From: Ferrimonas marina
GTDB lineage: Bacteria; Pseudomonadota; Gammaproteobacteria; Enterobacterales; Shewanellaceae
Length of the DNA stretch: 64,000 nucleotides
Assembly (NCBI RefSeq): GCF_900129905.1
Contig: NZ_FQXG01000002.1
Location: 496,001-560,000 of the forward strand
Direction: 5' to 3'
Position numbers and translations under genes: made by a program. Positions within the stretch are counted from its first letter, which is position 1, and each line of letters starts with the position of its first letter. Positions 38,101 through 47,403 of this stretch are shown one piece after another. The notes under the pieces are model-generated. The model saw nothing but the letters and a program-made list of their open reading frames with translations. It did not search any database and had not been told where the DNA came from.

Positions 38101-38332
38101 CAGCGCCACCACCATCTTTGGCCTGGCACCGCTGGTATTGATCCCCGGTGAGGGCACCGAGCTGTATCGCGGCGTGGGCGTTATCGTACTGTCCGGGATC
38201 TTCGCCTCGGCGCTGCTGACCCTGACCTTCCTGCCGGCGCTGCTGGTGGCGGTACTGAAGGACCCGCCAATCCGCCAGGTCGCATCGGCAGAACAGGAGA
38301 TGCCCGAACAACGGGTGGCTAACCATGGTTAG
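35150..38332 (+). CDS. RND efflux permease (AcrB/MexB superfamily)
   Basis: 1060 residues, the usual RND length, with 12 TM segments and two large periplasmic loops. Family motifs are present: GWPGATPQDVEKEILIEQE near the start, GIAFAIGMTVDNTIVVLES in TM4, and STATTVMVFAPI. In TM4 the usual Asp-Asp pair of HAE pumps is Asp-Asn (TVDN), so the proton path may differ and the pump belongs to a divergent clade. No outer-membrane factor gene is adjacent. The substrate (drug, lipid, or metal) is unknown. It is cotranscribed with the adaptor. Confidence 0.92.
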   Translation: MIAAAVKHSTLVVVITLIATVLGVVAAINIPVQMIPDLEVRTITVQTGWPGATPQDVEKEILIEQERYLRSLPNLNRMVSYARMGQATIELEFPFGVEVNDALIRVNNALSQVPAYPENVDQPRLYSSAFSSNAFMFFVLQPLPGNPLQLDVDMLRDFADDYVRPRMESVEGVSEVSVNGGAERQLQIRVDAAKLAKRGISLTELRSAIRSRNNDTSAGDIESGSSRYLLRVIGRFEQVSELENLIISRRGDANILLRDVATVTLDHFETRSMAYYNGQRSLSLRVMRESGSNVLAIKEAMVPLVAEINEQLLQRNGLELKLTSDDVRYVQSSLKNVWINLSLGALLATLVMYLFLRSGRATLVGVIGIPICTIAAFFALMMTGRTINVISLAGIAFAIGMTVDNTIVVLESIMQARAKGVSKVQAAIDGAKEVWPAVLASTATTVMVFAPILFVVQEAGQLYSDIAIAISGAIIASMLVAMFLVPVALAHFTRENGAKQLKEMKLSSRFLSLASFFAQSRRRARLWSLGFIVLILGGAYLLMPAAEYLPEGEEPKAFSMMIAPPSYNLSEMAVIGAELREYFEGHLNADEADFRAGKTDMPPLAYYSMDVSIGRIWFLSAPVDSAHITQMMKAITEKFQSYPNMRAFSSRGSIISSNDGGTRAVVVDLSGSETVPLYQAADAVYRKADELFDDPQLNSAPGSLSLDQPLIEIFPRWHRLAELGIDSSDFGYAIAAMSDGAFVDEFILGDDKVDIFLFSGAGNEQSIDQLAETPLVTPAGNVLPLHALADLKRSRDSNSIRRVGGNKTVSVYIIPPRDIALETAEQMVREQLLPELWSEGKIPQGIRVEISGAADLLDATRASLSNNFAVALILIYLLLVAIFTHWRYPLFILATVPLGMAGGLLGLVLVNTINLGFAAIGLNSTHQPFDMITMLGFLILLGTVVNNPILIVDQTRRNVVEQGMAVREAVVNAVSKRLKPILMSSATTIFGLAPLVLIPGEGTELYRGVGVIVLSGIFASALLTLTFLPALLVAVLKDPPIRQVASAEQEMPEQRVANHG

Positions 38333-38403
38333 TGTTTTGGTGTGAAACCTGTCGATGAAAGAGGTTAGAGTGGAGTGAAACCCAAGCCCACAGGAGTGCT
38401 GCA

Positions 38404-38640
38404 GTGACCGACGCCAGGCTCATCGTGATCCTCAAAAGCTGCATCACCCTGGGGCTTATCCTGATTTTGCTTGGGATCTACCTGCACAACTTCAGCGACA
38501 CCATCGATGCCATGGGCGTCACCGGCATCATCATCAGTGCCGTCTGTGTCGCCATCGGCATGGTGCTGTCCCTGCCCACCAAGATGTACCTAACCTTCCT
38601 ACTGGTGAAGCGCGAAGCCGACAAGGCCGAAAAGAAGTAG
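38404..38640 (+). CDS. Small two-TM membrane protein
   Basis: 78 residues starting at GTG 38404, with AGGAG at 38392-38396. Two hydrophobic helices (LIVILKSCITLGLILILLGIYL and GVTGIIISAVCVAIGMVLSL) are followed by a lysine-rich tail (KREADKAEKK). No family is recognised. It lies 71 bases after the RND permease in the same direction and may be cotranscribed. Confidence 0.65.
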   Translation: MTDARLIVILKSCITLGLILILLGIYLHNFSDTIDAMGVTGIIISAVCVAIGMVLSLPTKMYLTFLLVKREADKAEKK

Positions 38641-38747
38641 TCCGCCAGCGCCTCATTCGACTCAGTAACCCCGCTCAGCGGATGTATCACGGTCTGGGTT
38701 TGATGGTTTGTTAGCTTTAGTGGTTTCCCCGTCGCTTGAAGACTGCC

Positions 38748-39053
38748 ATGAGCTTCAGATTCTCTGTCCGGGCACTGTGCCCCTATACCCACATTTTCCG
38801 GCTTATCCGCCAGGCCATCCGCACTCGCTCACTGCCCGCCAGCGCTCGCAGCGGTGCCTTAATCACCCTGCTTGGTCTGTGCTGCCCACTGTTCTGGTAC
38901 GCCCTGTTCACTGGCGCCAGCAAGGCGGAGCTGATCCTTCATGCCATTCACTCCGGCCTGGTGATGCTGATTGGCGTTGCCCTGACCATATCGGGGTTGC
39001 TTAAAGAGGCAGAAACACAGGAAGCTGGTAAACCGCAGACCAAGAAGGCCTGA
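38748..39053 (+). CDS. Small membrane protein (uncertain)
   Basis: 101 residues from ATG 38748. It has an Arg-rich N-terminal part, two hydrophobic segments (ALITLLGLCCPLFWYALFTGA, ILHAIHSGLVMLIGVALTISGLL) and a charged tail. No clear ribosome-binding site and no recognised family. It lies 34 bases before the next membrane-protein gene. Confidence 0.5.
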   Translation: MSFRFSVRALCPYTHIFRLIRQAIRTRSLPASARSGALITLLGLCCPLFWYALFTGASKAELILHAIHSGLVMLIGVALTISGLLKEAETQEAGKPQTKKA

Positions 39054-39087
39054 ACAATCCCCCATACGGTTCAATGAGAAGGACATC

Positions 39088-39933
39088 ATGAGACCCACCA
39101 CCGACACCCTCGCTGCCGGTCAGCACTCGCAAACGGCCGCCATTGCACGAAACCTGCTGATCAACCTGTTCGCCTTTGCGGTGGGACTGGGCAGCGCCTA
39201 CCTGTTTGATTGGCAGATTACCGATCTGGTCTGGGGGCTGTGGCTTTGCAGCCTGGTGCTGGGCTACCTGACGATTCTTTCGGCAATCGGCGGTGGGGCT
39301 GTCGCGGCCTCGCAGCTCATTCGCTCCGGAGACTTCGACAAAAAGATCAGGACAGTGGCCACCATTGGCGGTATCGCCTTCGGCACCTTTTTGCTTGGCT
39401 TCTTCACCGTCCACTTCTTTGGCTTTCACGCGGCCCACGCACTGTTTCTGAGCATGTTCTTCCCGCTGGGTGAAACCACCGAGACCGCCAACGATCTGTT
39501 CGGACATCTGCCCTTCTCGTCTATGGCCACCTTCCAACAGCTGGTGGCCAGCTACGGCATCTTCCTCTTTGCGGTACTGATCGCCGAGCGCAAGCAGGTG
39601 TTTGGCCCCCTGCTCGACGCGCTGCGAAGTGTGCGCCAGAACGCTAGCCCCACCCAGCTCAACAAACCAGACCGCCACTCAGGGAAGCGGCCAACGCGCA
39701 CCGCCGCGCCAGAGCTGGAACTTCTCGCCTCCCAGTGCGTGGGGGATGCGATGAAACGCCCCTACGTCAACGTGATGCGCATGCACATGCTGATCTTCTT
39801 TTTTGCCTTCTGCCATATCGCCAGCGTCGACTCGTTTGCCGTGTACGCCGTTGTCTCCCTTGTCTACTTCTTTCCCTGGAGTGAGCTGGCCAATATTCGC
39901 AGTGCTATCGGTGCCAATCCTTCAACAAGCTAG
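39088..39933 (+). CDS. Multi-pass membrane protein (DUF6498-like?)
   Basis: 281 residues with about six to seven membrane segments (LLINLFAFAVGLGSAYLF; GLWLCSLVLGYLTILSAIGGG; TIGGIAFGTFLLGFFTVHFFGFHAAHALFLSMFFPL; VASYGIFLFAVLIAERK; MHMLIFFFAFCHIA; VYAVVSLVYFFPW). There is a hydrophilic loop at ~175-225 and the motif PYVNVMRMHMLIFF near the end, which recalls DUF6498-type proteins, but this match is from memory and tentative. GAGAAGG precedes the ATG. Function is unknown. Confidence 0.7.
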   Translation: MRPTTDTLAAGQHSQTAAIARNLLINLFAFAVGLGSAYLFDWQITDLVWGLWLCSLVLGYLTILSAIGGGAVAASQLIRSGDFDKKIRTVATIGGIAFGTFLLGFFTVHFFGFHAAHALFLSMFFPLGETTETANDLFGHLPFSSMATFQQLVASYGIFLFAVLIAERKQVFGPLLDALRSVRQNASPTQLNKPDRHSGKRPTRTAAPELELLASQCVGDAMKRPYVNVMRMHMLIFFFAFCHIASVDSFAVYAVVSLVYFFPWSELANIRSAIGANPSTS

Positions 39934-40180
39934 ACCACCGAGAAGCTAGGCCGTCAATCAGCCAGACACACACTCCAGGCTGGCCAGGGCAGCAGCGGCT
40001 TACCCTTTACCGTGCAAAAATACATCGGTAGTTTAGTCACTTACATGGAAGCAGCTTGGGCGATGGGGCACTGACTATCGAGGCGAGAGGCACCCGTTTG
40101 GGAAAGGTCATCGGATGGCCTCCCCTGCCCTTCCAATCCTGCCCCCTCATTGGATTAACATGGAGCTAAAAGGAATTCAC

Positions 40181-42118
40181 ATGGGTAAACACCACACTAC
40201 GGCCCTGGCACTGATCCTCAGTGGCGGCCTCTTTGCGTGTTCCAACGCACCGGAGCAAGCCAGCAGCGCGCCGGCTCCGGAGAGCACCGTCGCCGAGTTT
40301 AAGCAGTACTCAGCCGCCGACTTTTTTGAGACCACCACCGTCTATGGCAGCTCCATCAACCACGATGGCAGCGCCGTGCTGGTTACCAGCGACGCCACCG
40401 GGGTATTCAACGCCTACCGCTACCCCATTGATGGCAGCGCACCGACCCAGCTGACCCAGTCCAGCAATGACGCCAACCACGGCGTGAGCTGGTTCCCCAA
40501 GGATGACCGCATCCTGTTCACCGCCGACCAGGGCGGTAACGAGCTGAACCACCTCTATGTGCTCAATGCCGACGGCAGCACCACCGATCTCACCCCCGGT
40601 GAGGAACATCGTGCCCTGTTCTATGGCTGGCACGAGAACGACATGCAGTTCTTTGTCGCCACCAACGAGCGCGACAACAAGGCGATGGATCTCTACCTCT
40701 ACAGCGCCACCGATTTCTCCCGGGCCATGATGTTCGAAAACAGCGATGCCGAGAGCCTGCAAGGCATCAGCCCGGACGGCCGCTGGGTGGTCACCCAGGT
40801 GGTGCACAGCAACGCCGATAACGATCTCTACGTCATCGACCTGAGCGCCGAGGTGCCCGTTCGCACTCACGTTACCCCCCATGAGGGCAACGTCAGCCAC
40901 ACCACCTTCACCTTTACCCCCGACAGCCAGCAGCTGATCTACGGCAGCAACGAAGGCAGTGAGTTCGAGAAAGCCTACCGCTACGATCTGATCAGTGGCG
41001 ACACCAGCGAAGACTTCAGCGCCGATTGGGACGTGGTGTTCTACTACTTCTCCGAGAACGGCAAGTACCGTGTTGCTGGTGTTAACGCCGATGCGCAAAC
41101 CGTGCTGGACATCATCGATACCAGTACTGGCGAAAGCCTGAGCCTGCCTGAATTACCAGCGGGCGATCTGCGCGGCGTGAACTTCAATAAGAGCGAAGAC
41201 GCCTTGGTGTTCTACATCAACTCCGACGTCTCCCCCTCCAACCTGTTCAGCTACACCCTGGGGGACGAGGCCGCCAAGCGCCTGACCAACACCCTGTCGC
41301 CCTCGATGAACGAGGCGGATCTGGTTACCAGCGAGGTGGTGCGCTACCCCAGCTTTGATGAGCTGGAAATCCCCTCCCTGCTGTTTAAGCCCAAGCAGGC
41401 CAGCGCCGACAACAAGGTACCGGCGATCATCTTCATCCACGGCGGCCCCGGCGGCCAGACCCGCAAAGGCTACTCCGCCCTGCTGCAGCACCTGGTCAAC
41501 CACGGCTATGGCATGCTCGGCGTGAACAACCGTGGCTCCAGCGGCTACGGCACCACCTTCTACCATCTGGACGACAAGCGTCACGGCGAGGATGACCTGC
41601 AAGACATCGTCTACGGCAAGAAGTACCTGCAGAGCCTGGATTGGGTCGATGGCGACAACATCGTGGTGATGGGCGGCAGCTACGGCGGCTACCTGACCAT
41701 GGCGGCCATGACCTTCACCGATGAGTTCCAGCTGGGCATCAACATCTTTGGCGTAACCAACTGGGTTCGTACCCTGGAGAGCATCCCGCCCTGGTGGGAG
41801 GCCTTCCGCCAGTCGCTGTACGACGAGCTGGGCGACCCGGCAGTAGATGGTGAGCGCCTGCGCCGTATCTCTCCACTGTTCCATGCCAGCAACGTGAAGA
41901 AGCCGGTGCTGGTGGTCCAGGGCGCCAACGACCCCCGCGTGCTGCAGGTGGAAAGCGATGAGATGGTGGCCGCCATCCGCGCCAACAACGTGCCGGTGGA
42001 GTACGTGTTGTTCGACGACGAGGGCCACGGCTTCCGCAAGAAGGCTAACCGCATCACCGCACAGGAAGCCTACCTGTCATTCCTGCAGACCCACCTGGGC
42101 AGCGAAGCTGCCCAGTGA
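40181..42118 (+). CDS. S9-family peptidase (prolyl oligopeptidase type), lipoprotein
   Basis: 645 residues from ATG 40181 (AAAAGGA six bases upstream). The signal peptide ends in the lipobox GLFAC. Residues ~40-380 form a seven-bladed beta-propeller (TolB/WD40-like: INHDGSAVLVTSDATG, NHGVSWFPKDDRILFTAD, and so on). The C-terminal alpha/beta hydrolase has S500 in GGSYGGY, an Asp in GANDPRV and a His in DEGHGF. It cleaves short peptides, as dipeptidyl or acylaminoacyl peptidases do. It is probably outer-membrane anchored. A perfect terminator follows. Confidence 0.92.
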   Translation: MGKHHTTALALILSGGLFACSNAPEQASSAPAPESTVAEFKQYSAADFFETTTVYGSSINHDGSAVLVTSDATGVFNAYRYPIDGSAPTQLTQSSNDANHGVSWFPKDDRILFTADQGGNELNHLYVLNADGSTTDLTPGEEHRALFYGWHENDMQFFVATNERDNKAMDLYLYSATDFSRAMMFENSDAESLQGISPDGRWVVTQVVHSNADNDLYVIDLSAEVPVRTHVTPHEGNVSHTTFTFTPDSQQLIYGSNEGSEFEKAYRYDLISGDTSEDFSADWDVVFYYFSENGKYRVAGVNADAQTVLDIIDTSTGESLSLPELPAGDLRGVNFNKSEDALVFYINSDVSPSNLFSYTLGDEAAKRLTNTLSPSMNEADLVTSEVVRYPSFDELEIPSLLFKPKQASADNKVPAIIFIHGGPGGQTRKGYSALLQHLVNHGYGMLGVNNRGSSGYGTTFYHLDDKRHGEDDLQDIVYGKKYLQSLDWVDGDNIVVMGGSYGGYLTMAAMTFTDEFQLGINIFGVTNWVRTLESIPPWWEAFRQSLYDELGDPAVDGERLRRISPLFHASNVKKPVLVVQGANDPRVLQVESDEMVAAIRANNVPVEYVLFDDEGHGFRKKANRITAQEAYLSFLQTHLGSEAAQ

Positions 42119-42171
42119 TGGCTCTGGCTTAGGCCGGCACTCAGTTCAATCTGAGGCTTAAGCACAAACAC

Positions 42172-42206
42172 AACCGCCGTCTCCAATTGGAGACGGCGGT
42201 TTTTTA
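42172..42206 (+). terminator. Rho-independent terminator of the S9 peptidase gene
   Basis: A perfect 15-base palindromic stem, AACCGCCGTCTCCAA / TTGGAGACGGCGGTT (42172-42201), is followed by a T-run. Confidence 0.93.
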
Positions 42207-42343
42207 TGGAAGCTTTTCAAAAGCCAACTTGGCCATTGGAGGTTGTGCCCAATGGGCTTTTTTGCGAAGTTCTATACATTAGCGCCACGGATTGGCGCAG
42301 TAACTAAGCGCAGCTTAATCTGGTTTGTCCATGGAGTGGCCCA

Positions 42344-42733
42344 TTGCCCCAATCTGCCCTATACCAAGCGCCCGATTACACCAAATACGACAACCAAGCA
42401 CTGCTCGAAGCCTTCGACGGCATCGATGGCAAGCGCTTCCCCGCGCGTAAGGCCTCCATCGCCAAGGAGTTGCACCGGCGCAAGCTTTGGCGGCGATACT
42501 GGGCCTGGCACAAAGCGAATCAGCGCGCGGAAGAACAACTGGAGCAAGAAGCGGCGAACGAACTGCCCGGCCTGCTGTTACGCGCTGTATTGTGGATTGC
42601 CACCAGCAGCACGGTTTTTACGATACTAATCGACTGGCAGCAAAGCCGAGGCCTCTACATCGGCCTTGCCATCATCGCTGGCCTGGTGGGATTTATCTGG
42701 CTGGCAGGGAAGAAAGCCCCGAGTAATCAATAA
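42344..42733 (+). CDS. Small membrane protein of unknown function (TTG start)
   Basis: 129 residues if translated from TTG 42344; no ATG lies in frame near it. The first ~75 residues are hydrophilic and helical (ALYQAPDYTKYDNQALLEAF, then Arg-rich), followed by two membrane helices (LLRAVLWIATSSTVFTILI and GLYIGLAIIAGLVGFIWLAG) and a short basic tail. No family is recognised. The start is uncertain and the ribosome-binding site weak. Confidence 0.5.
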   Translation: MPQSALYQAPDYTKYDNQALLEAFDGIDGKRFPARKASIAKELHRRKLWRRYWAWHKANQRAEEQLEQEAANELPGLLLRAVLWIATSSTVFTILIDWQQSRGLYIGLAIIAGLVGFIWLAGKKAPSNQ

Positions 42734-43025
42734 CAGCCTGTTTCAGCCAAAACAGAGCGAATATCACGGTCAGAGTCCGTCAGTGCAACTCAAGGAATGA
42801 TATCCGTACAAAGGCGAAGCTGACTGAATATTTTTCACTCCAAGCCCACATGTTGAATTGAGAGCCAACAAAAGGTTATCGGAAAGTAAGGACGGCCAAG
42901 GGGTAGCGGGCCTATTTCAACGGCTCCGCCCCCCTGAAGCCAATTTGTTAAATTCACCTATCCATCGATACCAATCTCGTGGTGTCGTATTGGGACAGGG
43001 TGATATGCGATTCAGGGAAGACGCA

Positions 43026-45695
43026 ATGAAACTCATACCAGTAACCCTCCTGAGTATTTTCCTTCTCACTGCCTGTGGTGGGGGTGGCGAAGGCGGAAGC
43101 AACGAAAACAATGGAAGCAATGGAAGCAATGGAAACACAGGGGATAAGTCATCTGTGACCGAAAACATCGATGGACTCTGGTACATCGAGTACGAAAACT
43201 GCTTAGAAACTATTCAATTTGATGATGACGGAACGTTTCGACTGGACTCCGGAGAGTTTTATGCGCATGGGGATTACCAATTTGAGCAGACCGTTTCCGC
43301 CGGCGATCGGCACCGTCTCGATTTGAAACTGACCCAATGGAATGGTGGTGAAGATTGTATCATTGAACCCGGAACAATCGAGAGGGAAGTCACCGCTCAT
43401 ATTAGTTTTCCCAATGGTATGACCATGACTTGGTATGAAGACGAAGAGACAGAATCGGCCGTCGGAAGTTATACCCGAGACAATCCGCTACAGCTGGATC
43501 AAACCGAGATCACTGTAACGGGTGAAGAAACCATTCAGTTGGCGATACAAGGAAAGTTCGCACCTGCAGTCAATCCTAAACTACTTTATGGCCCCGACGG
43601 AGCGTCGCTGAACGAAAAGGGTGAAGTCATCTGGGCAGCGAAAACCCCATTATTTGGCCCCCAGCAGTTCCGGCTGGGAGTTTCAAGTGACGACAGCCTA
43701 TCTTCCGCGGAATTAGTCCTAACCGTACAGCCACCACAAGCCAAACTTCCAACCACCCGTGTCACTCCTCAAATCAACCATCGTGCTCACTCAATCTTTG
43801 TCGGTGACTTTGTCGGAAATGGCAAGAAACAGGTTTTGCTATCCGGTGCCCAACGGCAACTTACCATTTTGGAATACCAAGGAGGTGACTACCGGCAGAT
43901 CTGGAGTTACCCATTTGATTTTGAAACCATCTATGGGGATATCTTGGTTCAAACAATTGATCTCGACGGCGATGGGAAAAGCGAAATCCTGCTACGAAAT
44001 CAGGAGGGAATCTATCTGATCACCGATCTGAACGAACCCGCCACACTGCTGCTCCCCTTAGAGGATAGCGCGTTTGGTCACTTTGAGATTGCTACACATA
44101 AGGACAGCAGCCACTCACTGGTGGTTGGAGAAGGATATAAACTCCAAGTCTGGTCACTGGAAGAGCTCACATTGTCCCATGAGTTCAGCGTCAATAGTAA
44201 TGGGCTTTTTCAACTCGGTGATGTAGTTGGCGATCAACAACTGGAAGCCGTCTTTGCTAACGGCCAAGTATACAGATTGGCCGATGGAAACCTACTGTGG
44301 CACCACTCCGAAGAGTTTGGCAAACAGTTGGTACTGGCCGACGCCAGTGGCAATGGCCGCCTAGACATCATCGGCGCGCCAGATTGGGGTGACATTGTAA
44401 TATACGATGCACTACAACAGAGTGCAGTACAGACGATCCCCGGTTATAACAACTGCGGACTCCAAACAGCTGATCTTACAGGCAATGGAGATCTGGAAAT
44501 CGTAATCGGATTTTGCCAAGCGGGGACAGCCAAAGCTTTTGTTAAGGGTACCGACGGTTACAGCGAGTTGTGGCACAAAGAAGATGCGCTTCGTGGCCGG
44601 GACATTCAGTCCATCACCGTCGCTGACAGCAACAGTGATGGCGAACAGGAATTACTCTGGGGCTCTGATAGTAAACGTCTCTCTATCTTCAAACAAATCT
44701 CCTCTCCAGAGCTTGCTTGGAGCACTGGCTCTTCTCCAAAAGCCGAATCTTTTATGGCTGCCGGTTGGGGGCAAATCCGCCCAGGTTATGAAGCCGCTGT
44801 ATTCATCACGCCTCGTAGTCACTTCCCCATCACACCCGATGATCCTCATAGCAGAGAGGGGCAACGCTACATCCAAATGAACGAGCAGGGGGAACTAACC
44901 TTTAGTGGTCCGTTAGGAGATAGCTGGGATGACCTGTTAGCTGGAAAGTTGGCGGACATTGATCATGACGGATTTACCGAACTTGTATTTGCCCACGGAG
45001 AAAATTACGACTCCCAAGTGCTTGCCCATGAAGTAGACTCGAATACGGTGCGTTACAGTGAACCGCTTAGCAGCTACTCTAAAATCAGCCATATCCTGCT
45101 GCACGATCTCAATAACGATGGTTTTATGGATGCCATTGTCGCAGGCGAAAAAACAATACGGTTTATCGATATTAAAAACCATGTGGAGTTAGGCCGGTAC
45201 GAATTTCCCGATAATATCTCCGCAATCGCTCTCCAAACAGTGGGTGAAGAAATACAGATCGCAGTCTCCCTATACTACTCCAACCTAATGATGCTATCAG
45301 GGCAATCCGGAAGCTATCGACAATCAGCGAATCTGAACAATCGCACCTGTGAACAACTGGCTTTTAAAGGCGGCCAACTTATCTGTGCACAAGGTAGCGT
45401 AATTTATCGCTTCGACGCCGGTCTTAGCCCTATTTCAGAAACAGACTTTCGAACAGTGCAACTTGGAGATATACGCAAGATCATCCCCTTAGAACACGGC
45501 AACCTGATACTGGCGGCCACCCTAAATGAGCAGTACAAGATTGTTGAAGTCAACGAAGCTGCGCAAAAGGTAATCTGGCAAAGTCCACCATTGCTGGGGC
45601 GCGTGCTATCTGACTCTATGCACCTGATCAAGTCTGAAGAGGGACGCCATCGCTTACAAATAGGTACTGAGTCAGCTATGTATCTCACCCACTGA
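43026..45695 (+). CDS. FG-GAP/VCBS repeat lipoprotein
   Basis: About 889 residues from ATG 43026; the frame is open further upstream. The signal peptide ends in the lipobox LLTAC, then a Gly/Asn/Ser-rich tether. Residues ~35-150 resemble a lipocalin-like or C-terminal-type beta domain, then an Ig-like segment. The rest carries repeated Asp-rich loops of the FG-GAP/VCBS type: DLDGDGKSEILLRN, DASGNGRLDIIG, DLTGNGDLEIVIG, DSNSDGEQELLWG, DIDHDGFTELVFA and DLNNDGFMDAIVAG. They would form calcium-binding beta-propeller blades. It is clearly AT-richer than its neighbours. A surface adhesion or binding role is likely; the ligand is unknown. Confidence 0.8.
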   Translation: MKLIPVTLLSIFLLTACGGGGEGGSNENNGSNGSNGNTGDKSSVTENIDGLWYIEYENCLETIQFDDDGTFRLDSGEFYAHGDYQFEQTVSAGDRHRLDLKLTQWNGGEDCIIEPGTIEREVTAHISFPNGMTMTWYEDEETESAVGSYTRDNPLQLDQTEITVTGEETIQLAIQGKFAPAVNPKLLYGPDGASLNEKGEVIWAAKTPLFGPQQFRLGVSSDDSLSSAELVLTVQPPQAKLPTTRVTPQINHRAHSIFVGDFVGNGKKQVLLSGAQRQLTILEYQGGDYRQIWSYPFDFETIYGDILVQTIDLDGDGKSEILLRNQEGIYLITDLNEPATLLLPLEDSAFGHFEIATHKDSSHSLVVGEGYKLQVWSLEELTLSHEFSVNSNGLFQLGDVVGDQQLEAVFANGQVYRLADGNLLWHHSEEFGKQLVLADASGNGRLDIIGAPDWGDIVIYDALQQSAVQTIPGYNNCGLQTADLTGNGDLEIVIGFCQAGTAKAFVKGTDGYSELWHKEDALRGRDIQSITVADSNSDGEQELLWGSDSKRLSIFKQISSPELAWSTGSSPKAESFMAAGWGQIRPGYEAAVFITPRSHFPITPDDPHSREGQRYIQMNEQGELTFSGPLGDSWDDLLAGKLADIDHDGFTELVFAHGENYDSQVLAHEVDSNTVRYSEPLSSYSKISHILLHDLNNDGFMDAIVAGEKTIRFIDIKNHVELGRYEFPDNISAIALQTVGEEIQIAVSLYYSNLMMLSGQSGSYRQSANLNNRTCEQLAFKGGQLICAQGSVIYRFDAGLSPISETDFRTVQLGDIRKIIPLEHGNLILAATLNEQYKIVEVNEAAQKVIWQSPPLLGRVLSDSMHLIKSEEGRHRLQIGTESAMYLTH

Positions 45696-46158
45696 TTCAC
45701 TCAAGAGAATAGTTAGGTAGTACGACTCGCTGTCTTAAGCACACTAAGGAGCAGTGGGGAGGAGCGACCCAAATCCGGTGCTCCACCCACTTTTACTTTT
45801 GGGCAAGATTTGGGTTTGCAGTAGTCGCTACTATCCGAAACCAACAGCGAGGCATAGGGGATACCAAGGAGCCTAAAGGAGTACAAGAGGGACTCAGAGG
45901 CGAAGGCGCGAACACGCTAGAGAATCGGTCGCCGGACCACTGCCGGCAAAGTGAAGATGCAAACCTAAGAGTCTCGCAGCTCTGCCGCCTCTCTCTCCCT
46001 ACCCAAGACTCAGCACCTAAGACTCAGCGCCTACCGCACCGCGCCTGGCATTCGGCATCTAGCAATCAAAGGGGCGACAAAGTAAGTGGCCGGCAACGCC
46101 AAATAAGAGTGAGCTAGCCAGGGCCAACCTGAGTTAACAGCTCTGACCCCCGGTTCTT
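45696..46158. other. Intergenic stretch, no gene seen
   Basis: 463 bases between the FG-GAP lipoprotein and the outer-membrane barrel gene, which converge. No frame has a convincing start or composition. A short imperfect direct repeat, AAGACTCAGC (~46003-46030), is the only pattern noted. No clear terminator was found. Confidence 0.5.
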
Positions 46159-47403
46159 CTAATAGATGCCACTCAACACCAGTTGCCATTGGTTACGGCT
46201 TCCTTGTTGAGGCCAATCGAAACCCTGGTGACCAAGCTGCGCCGTGCTCATCCGATTGGCATTCCAGCTGCTGGCATATAGATATTCCAGCGCCACCTCA
46301 ATATGTTGGGAAGCCTGGTAACGCCAGGCAAAGGTCCAAGCTTTGCCATGACTGTCGTTGATATCAACCGGGTTTTGGTCGGTGTCGACGGTTTTGAAGT
46401 CGTCATAACGCAGGCTGAACCGATGTTGGTGATGTTTGTAGCTGGTGAGCACATACCAGGCATCGAAATCGACGTTTACCCCTTTGCTATCCCCCATCAC
46501 GGTGCTGCCATCCATCCACTGGGCGAGGATACGCCATTGTCGATTCAGCAGGTGTTTAGCAGAGACCGTCCAAAATTTGGTGTGCCAAGCGTATTGGCCC
46601 TCATCATTGACAGCGAACGGGTCAGCTCGATTGTCATACCGGTACAGGCGTACCTCGGTATTGCGCCGGTGACGCCAATGGCCACCGAGGTAGTAGCCAA
46701 CGCGGTTGTCTGTTTCTATAAATGGCTCTACCCAGTTAGGTTGCAACTCAATGGGGCCGGTGATACCGGGATAATCAGCGAAGGCAACACGTTCGCCCAA
46801 TAGTGTTTGCCGGTTATGCAGCGCCCAGCCACGCCAGCTGAGCAGCGTCCCGGCGCCGTCATTGGCGCCGAAAACCGAAGACACAAAACTCAGGGTGTGA
46901 TTGGAGTGATATAACTTGCCGGGAACGGTGATCTGCCATTCGCCGCCGATGGCCCGAACCTCTTCGGCAATCCAGCTGTTTATCGCGGAAAAGGTATAGG
47001 TATAGGGCGATTGCCAGCCGGGCTTGGGGTTCTCAAAGCCAAAGTTAGGGTAGAACGCGCCGACACGAACTTTGTGCTTCACGCCCGAAGTCAGCGGCTG
47101 GAAGGTCAATGCCGCCTCGGTGAATCCCAGATGCTTTTGACCGTCGGGATAGTAGTAAGCGGTTGCCTGGAGTTGCCAAGGGTTATCGAAATCGATCTGC
47201 GCCTCCAGCATCGCTTGCGACAGGACAAGCCCATCCGAGTGGGGATCGTAGCGTGTGATCCCGGTGCCTTCCCTAATCCAGCTTTGCATCCAAGGTGCAT
47301 CATTGCTGGTTTGGACCCAGGCAACATCGGCAGCCGCCTCAACACTGAACTCCGCCGCCAGAGAAATGGGGCTGAACAGAAAAAGGAGCGCCAATCTTCT
47401 CAT
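46159..47403 (-). CDS. Outer-membrane beta-barrel protein of the cupredoxin/GGDEF-EAL operon
   Basis: About 414 residues from ATG 47403, whose A overlaps the stop of the GGDEF-EAL gene (TAATG). The signal peptide is LALLFLFSPISLAAE. The mature protein is full of alternating aromatic strands (LQATAYYYPDG, GYYLGGHWRHRRNTEVRLYRYDN, HTKFWTVSAKHLL, HRFSLRYDDF, AWTFAWRYQ, HIEVALEYLYAS), and its last residue is Tyr (QLVLSGIY), as in outer-membrane barrels. It is porin-like of unknown substrate. The frame upstream to 47481 lies inside the neighbour and is not used. Confidence 0.8.
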   Translation of the reverse strand: MRRLALLFLFSPISLAAEFSVEAAADVAWVQTSNDAPWMQSWIREGTGITRYDPHSDGLVLSQAMLEAQIDFDNPWQLQATAYYYPDGQKHLGFTEAALTFQPLTSGVKHKVRVGAFYPNFGFENPKPGWQSPYTYTFSAINSWIAEEVRAIGGEWQITVPGKLYHSNHTLSFVSSVFGANDGAGTLLSWRGWALHNRQTLLGERVAFADYPGITGPIELQPNWVEPFIETDNRVGYYLGGHWRHRRNTEVRLYRYDNRADPFAVNDEGQYAWHTKFWTVSAKHLLNRQWRILAQWMDGSTVMGDSKGVNVDFDAWYVLTSYKHHQHRFSLRYDDFKTVDTDQNPVDINDSHGKAWTFAWRYQASQHIEVALEYLYASSWNANRMSTAQLGHQGFDWPQQGSRNQWQLVLSGIY

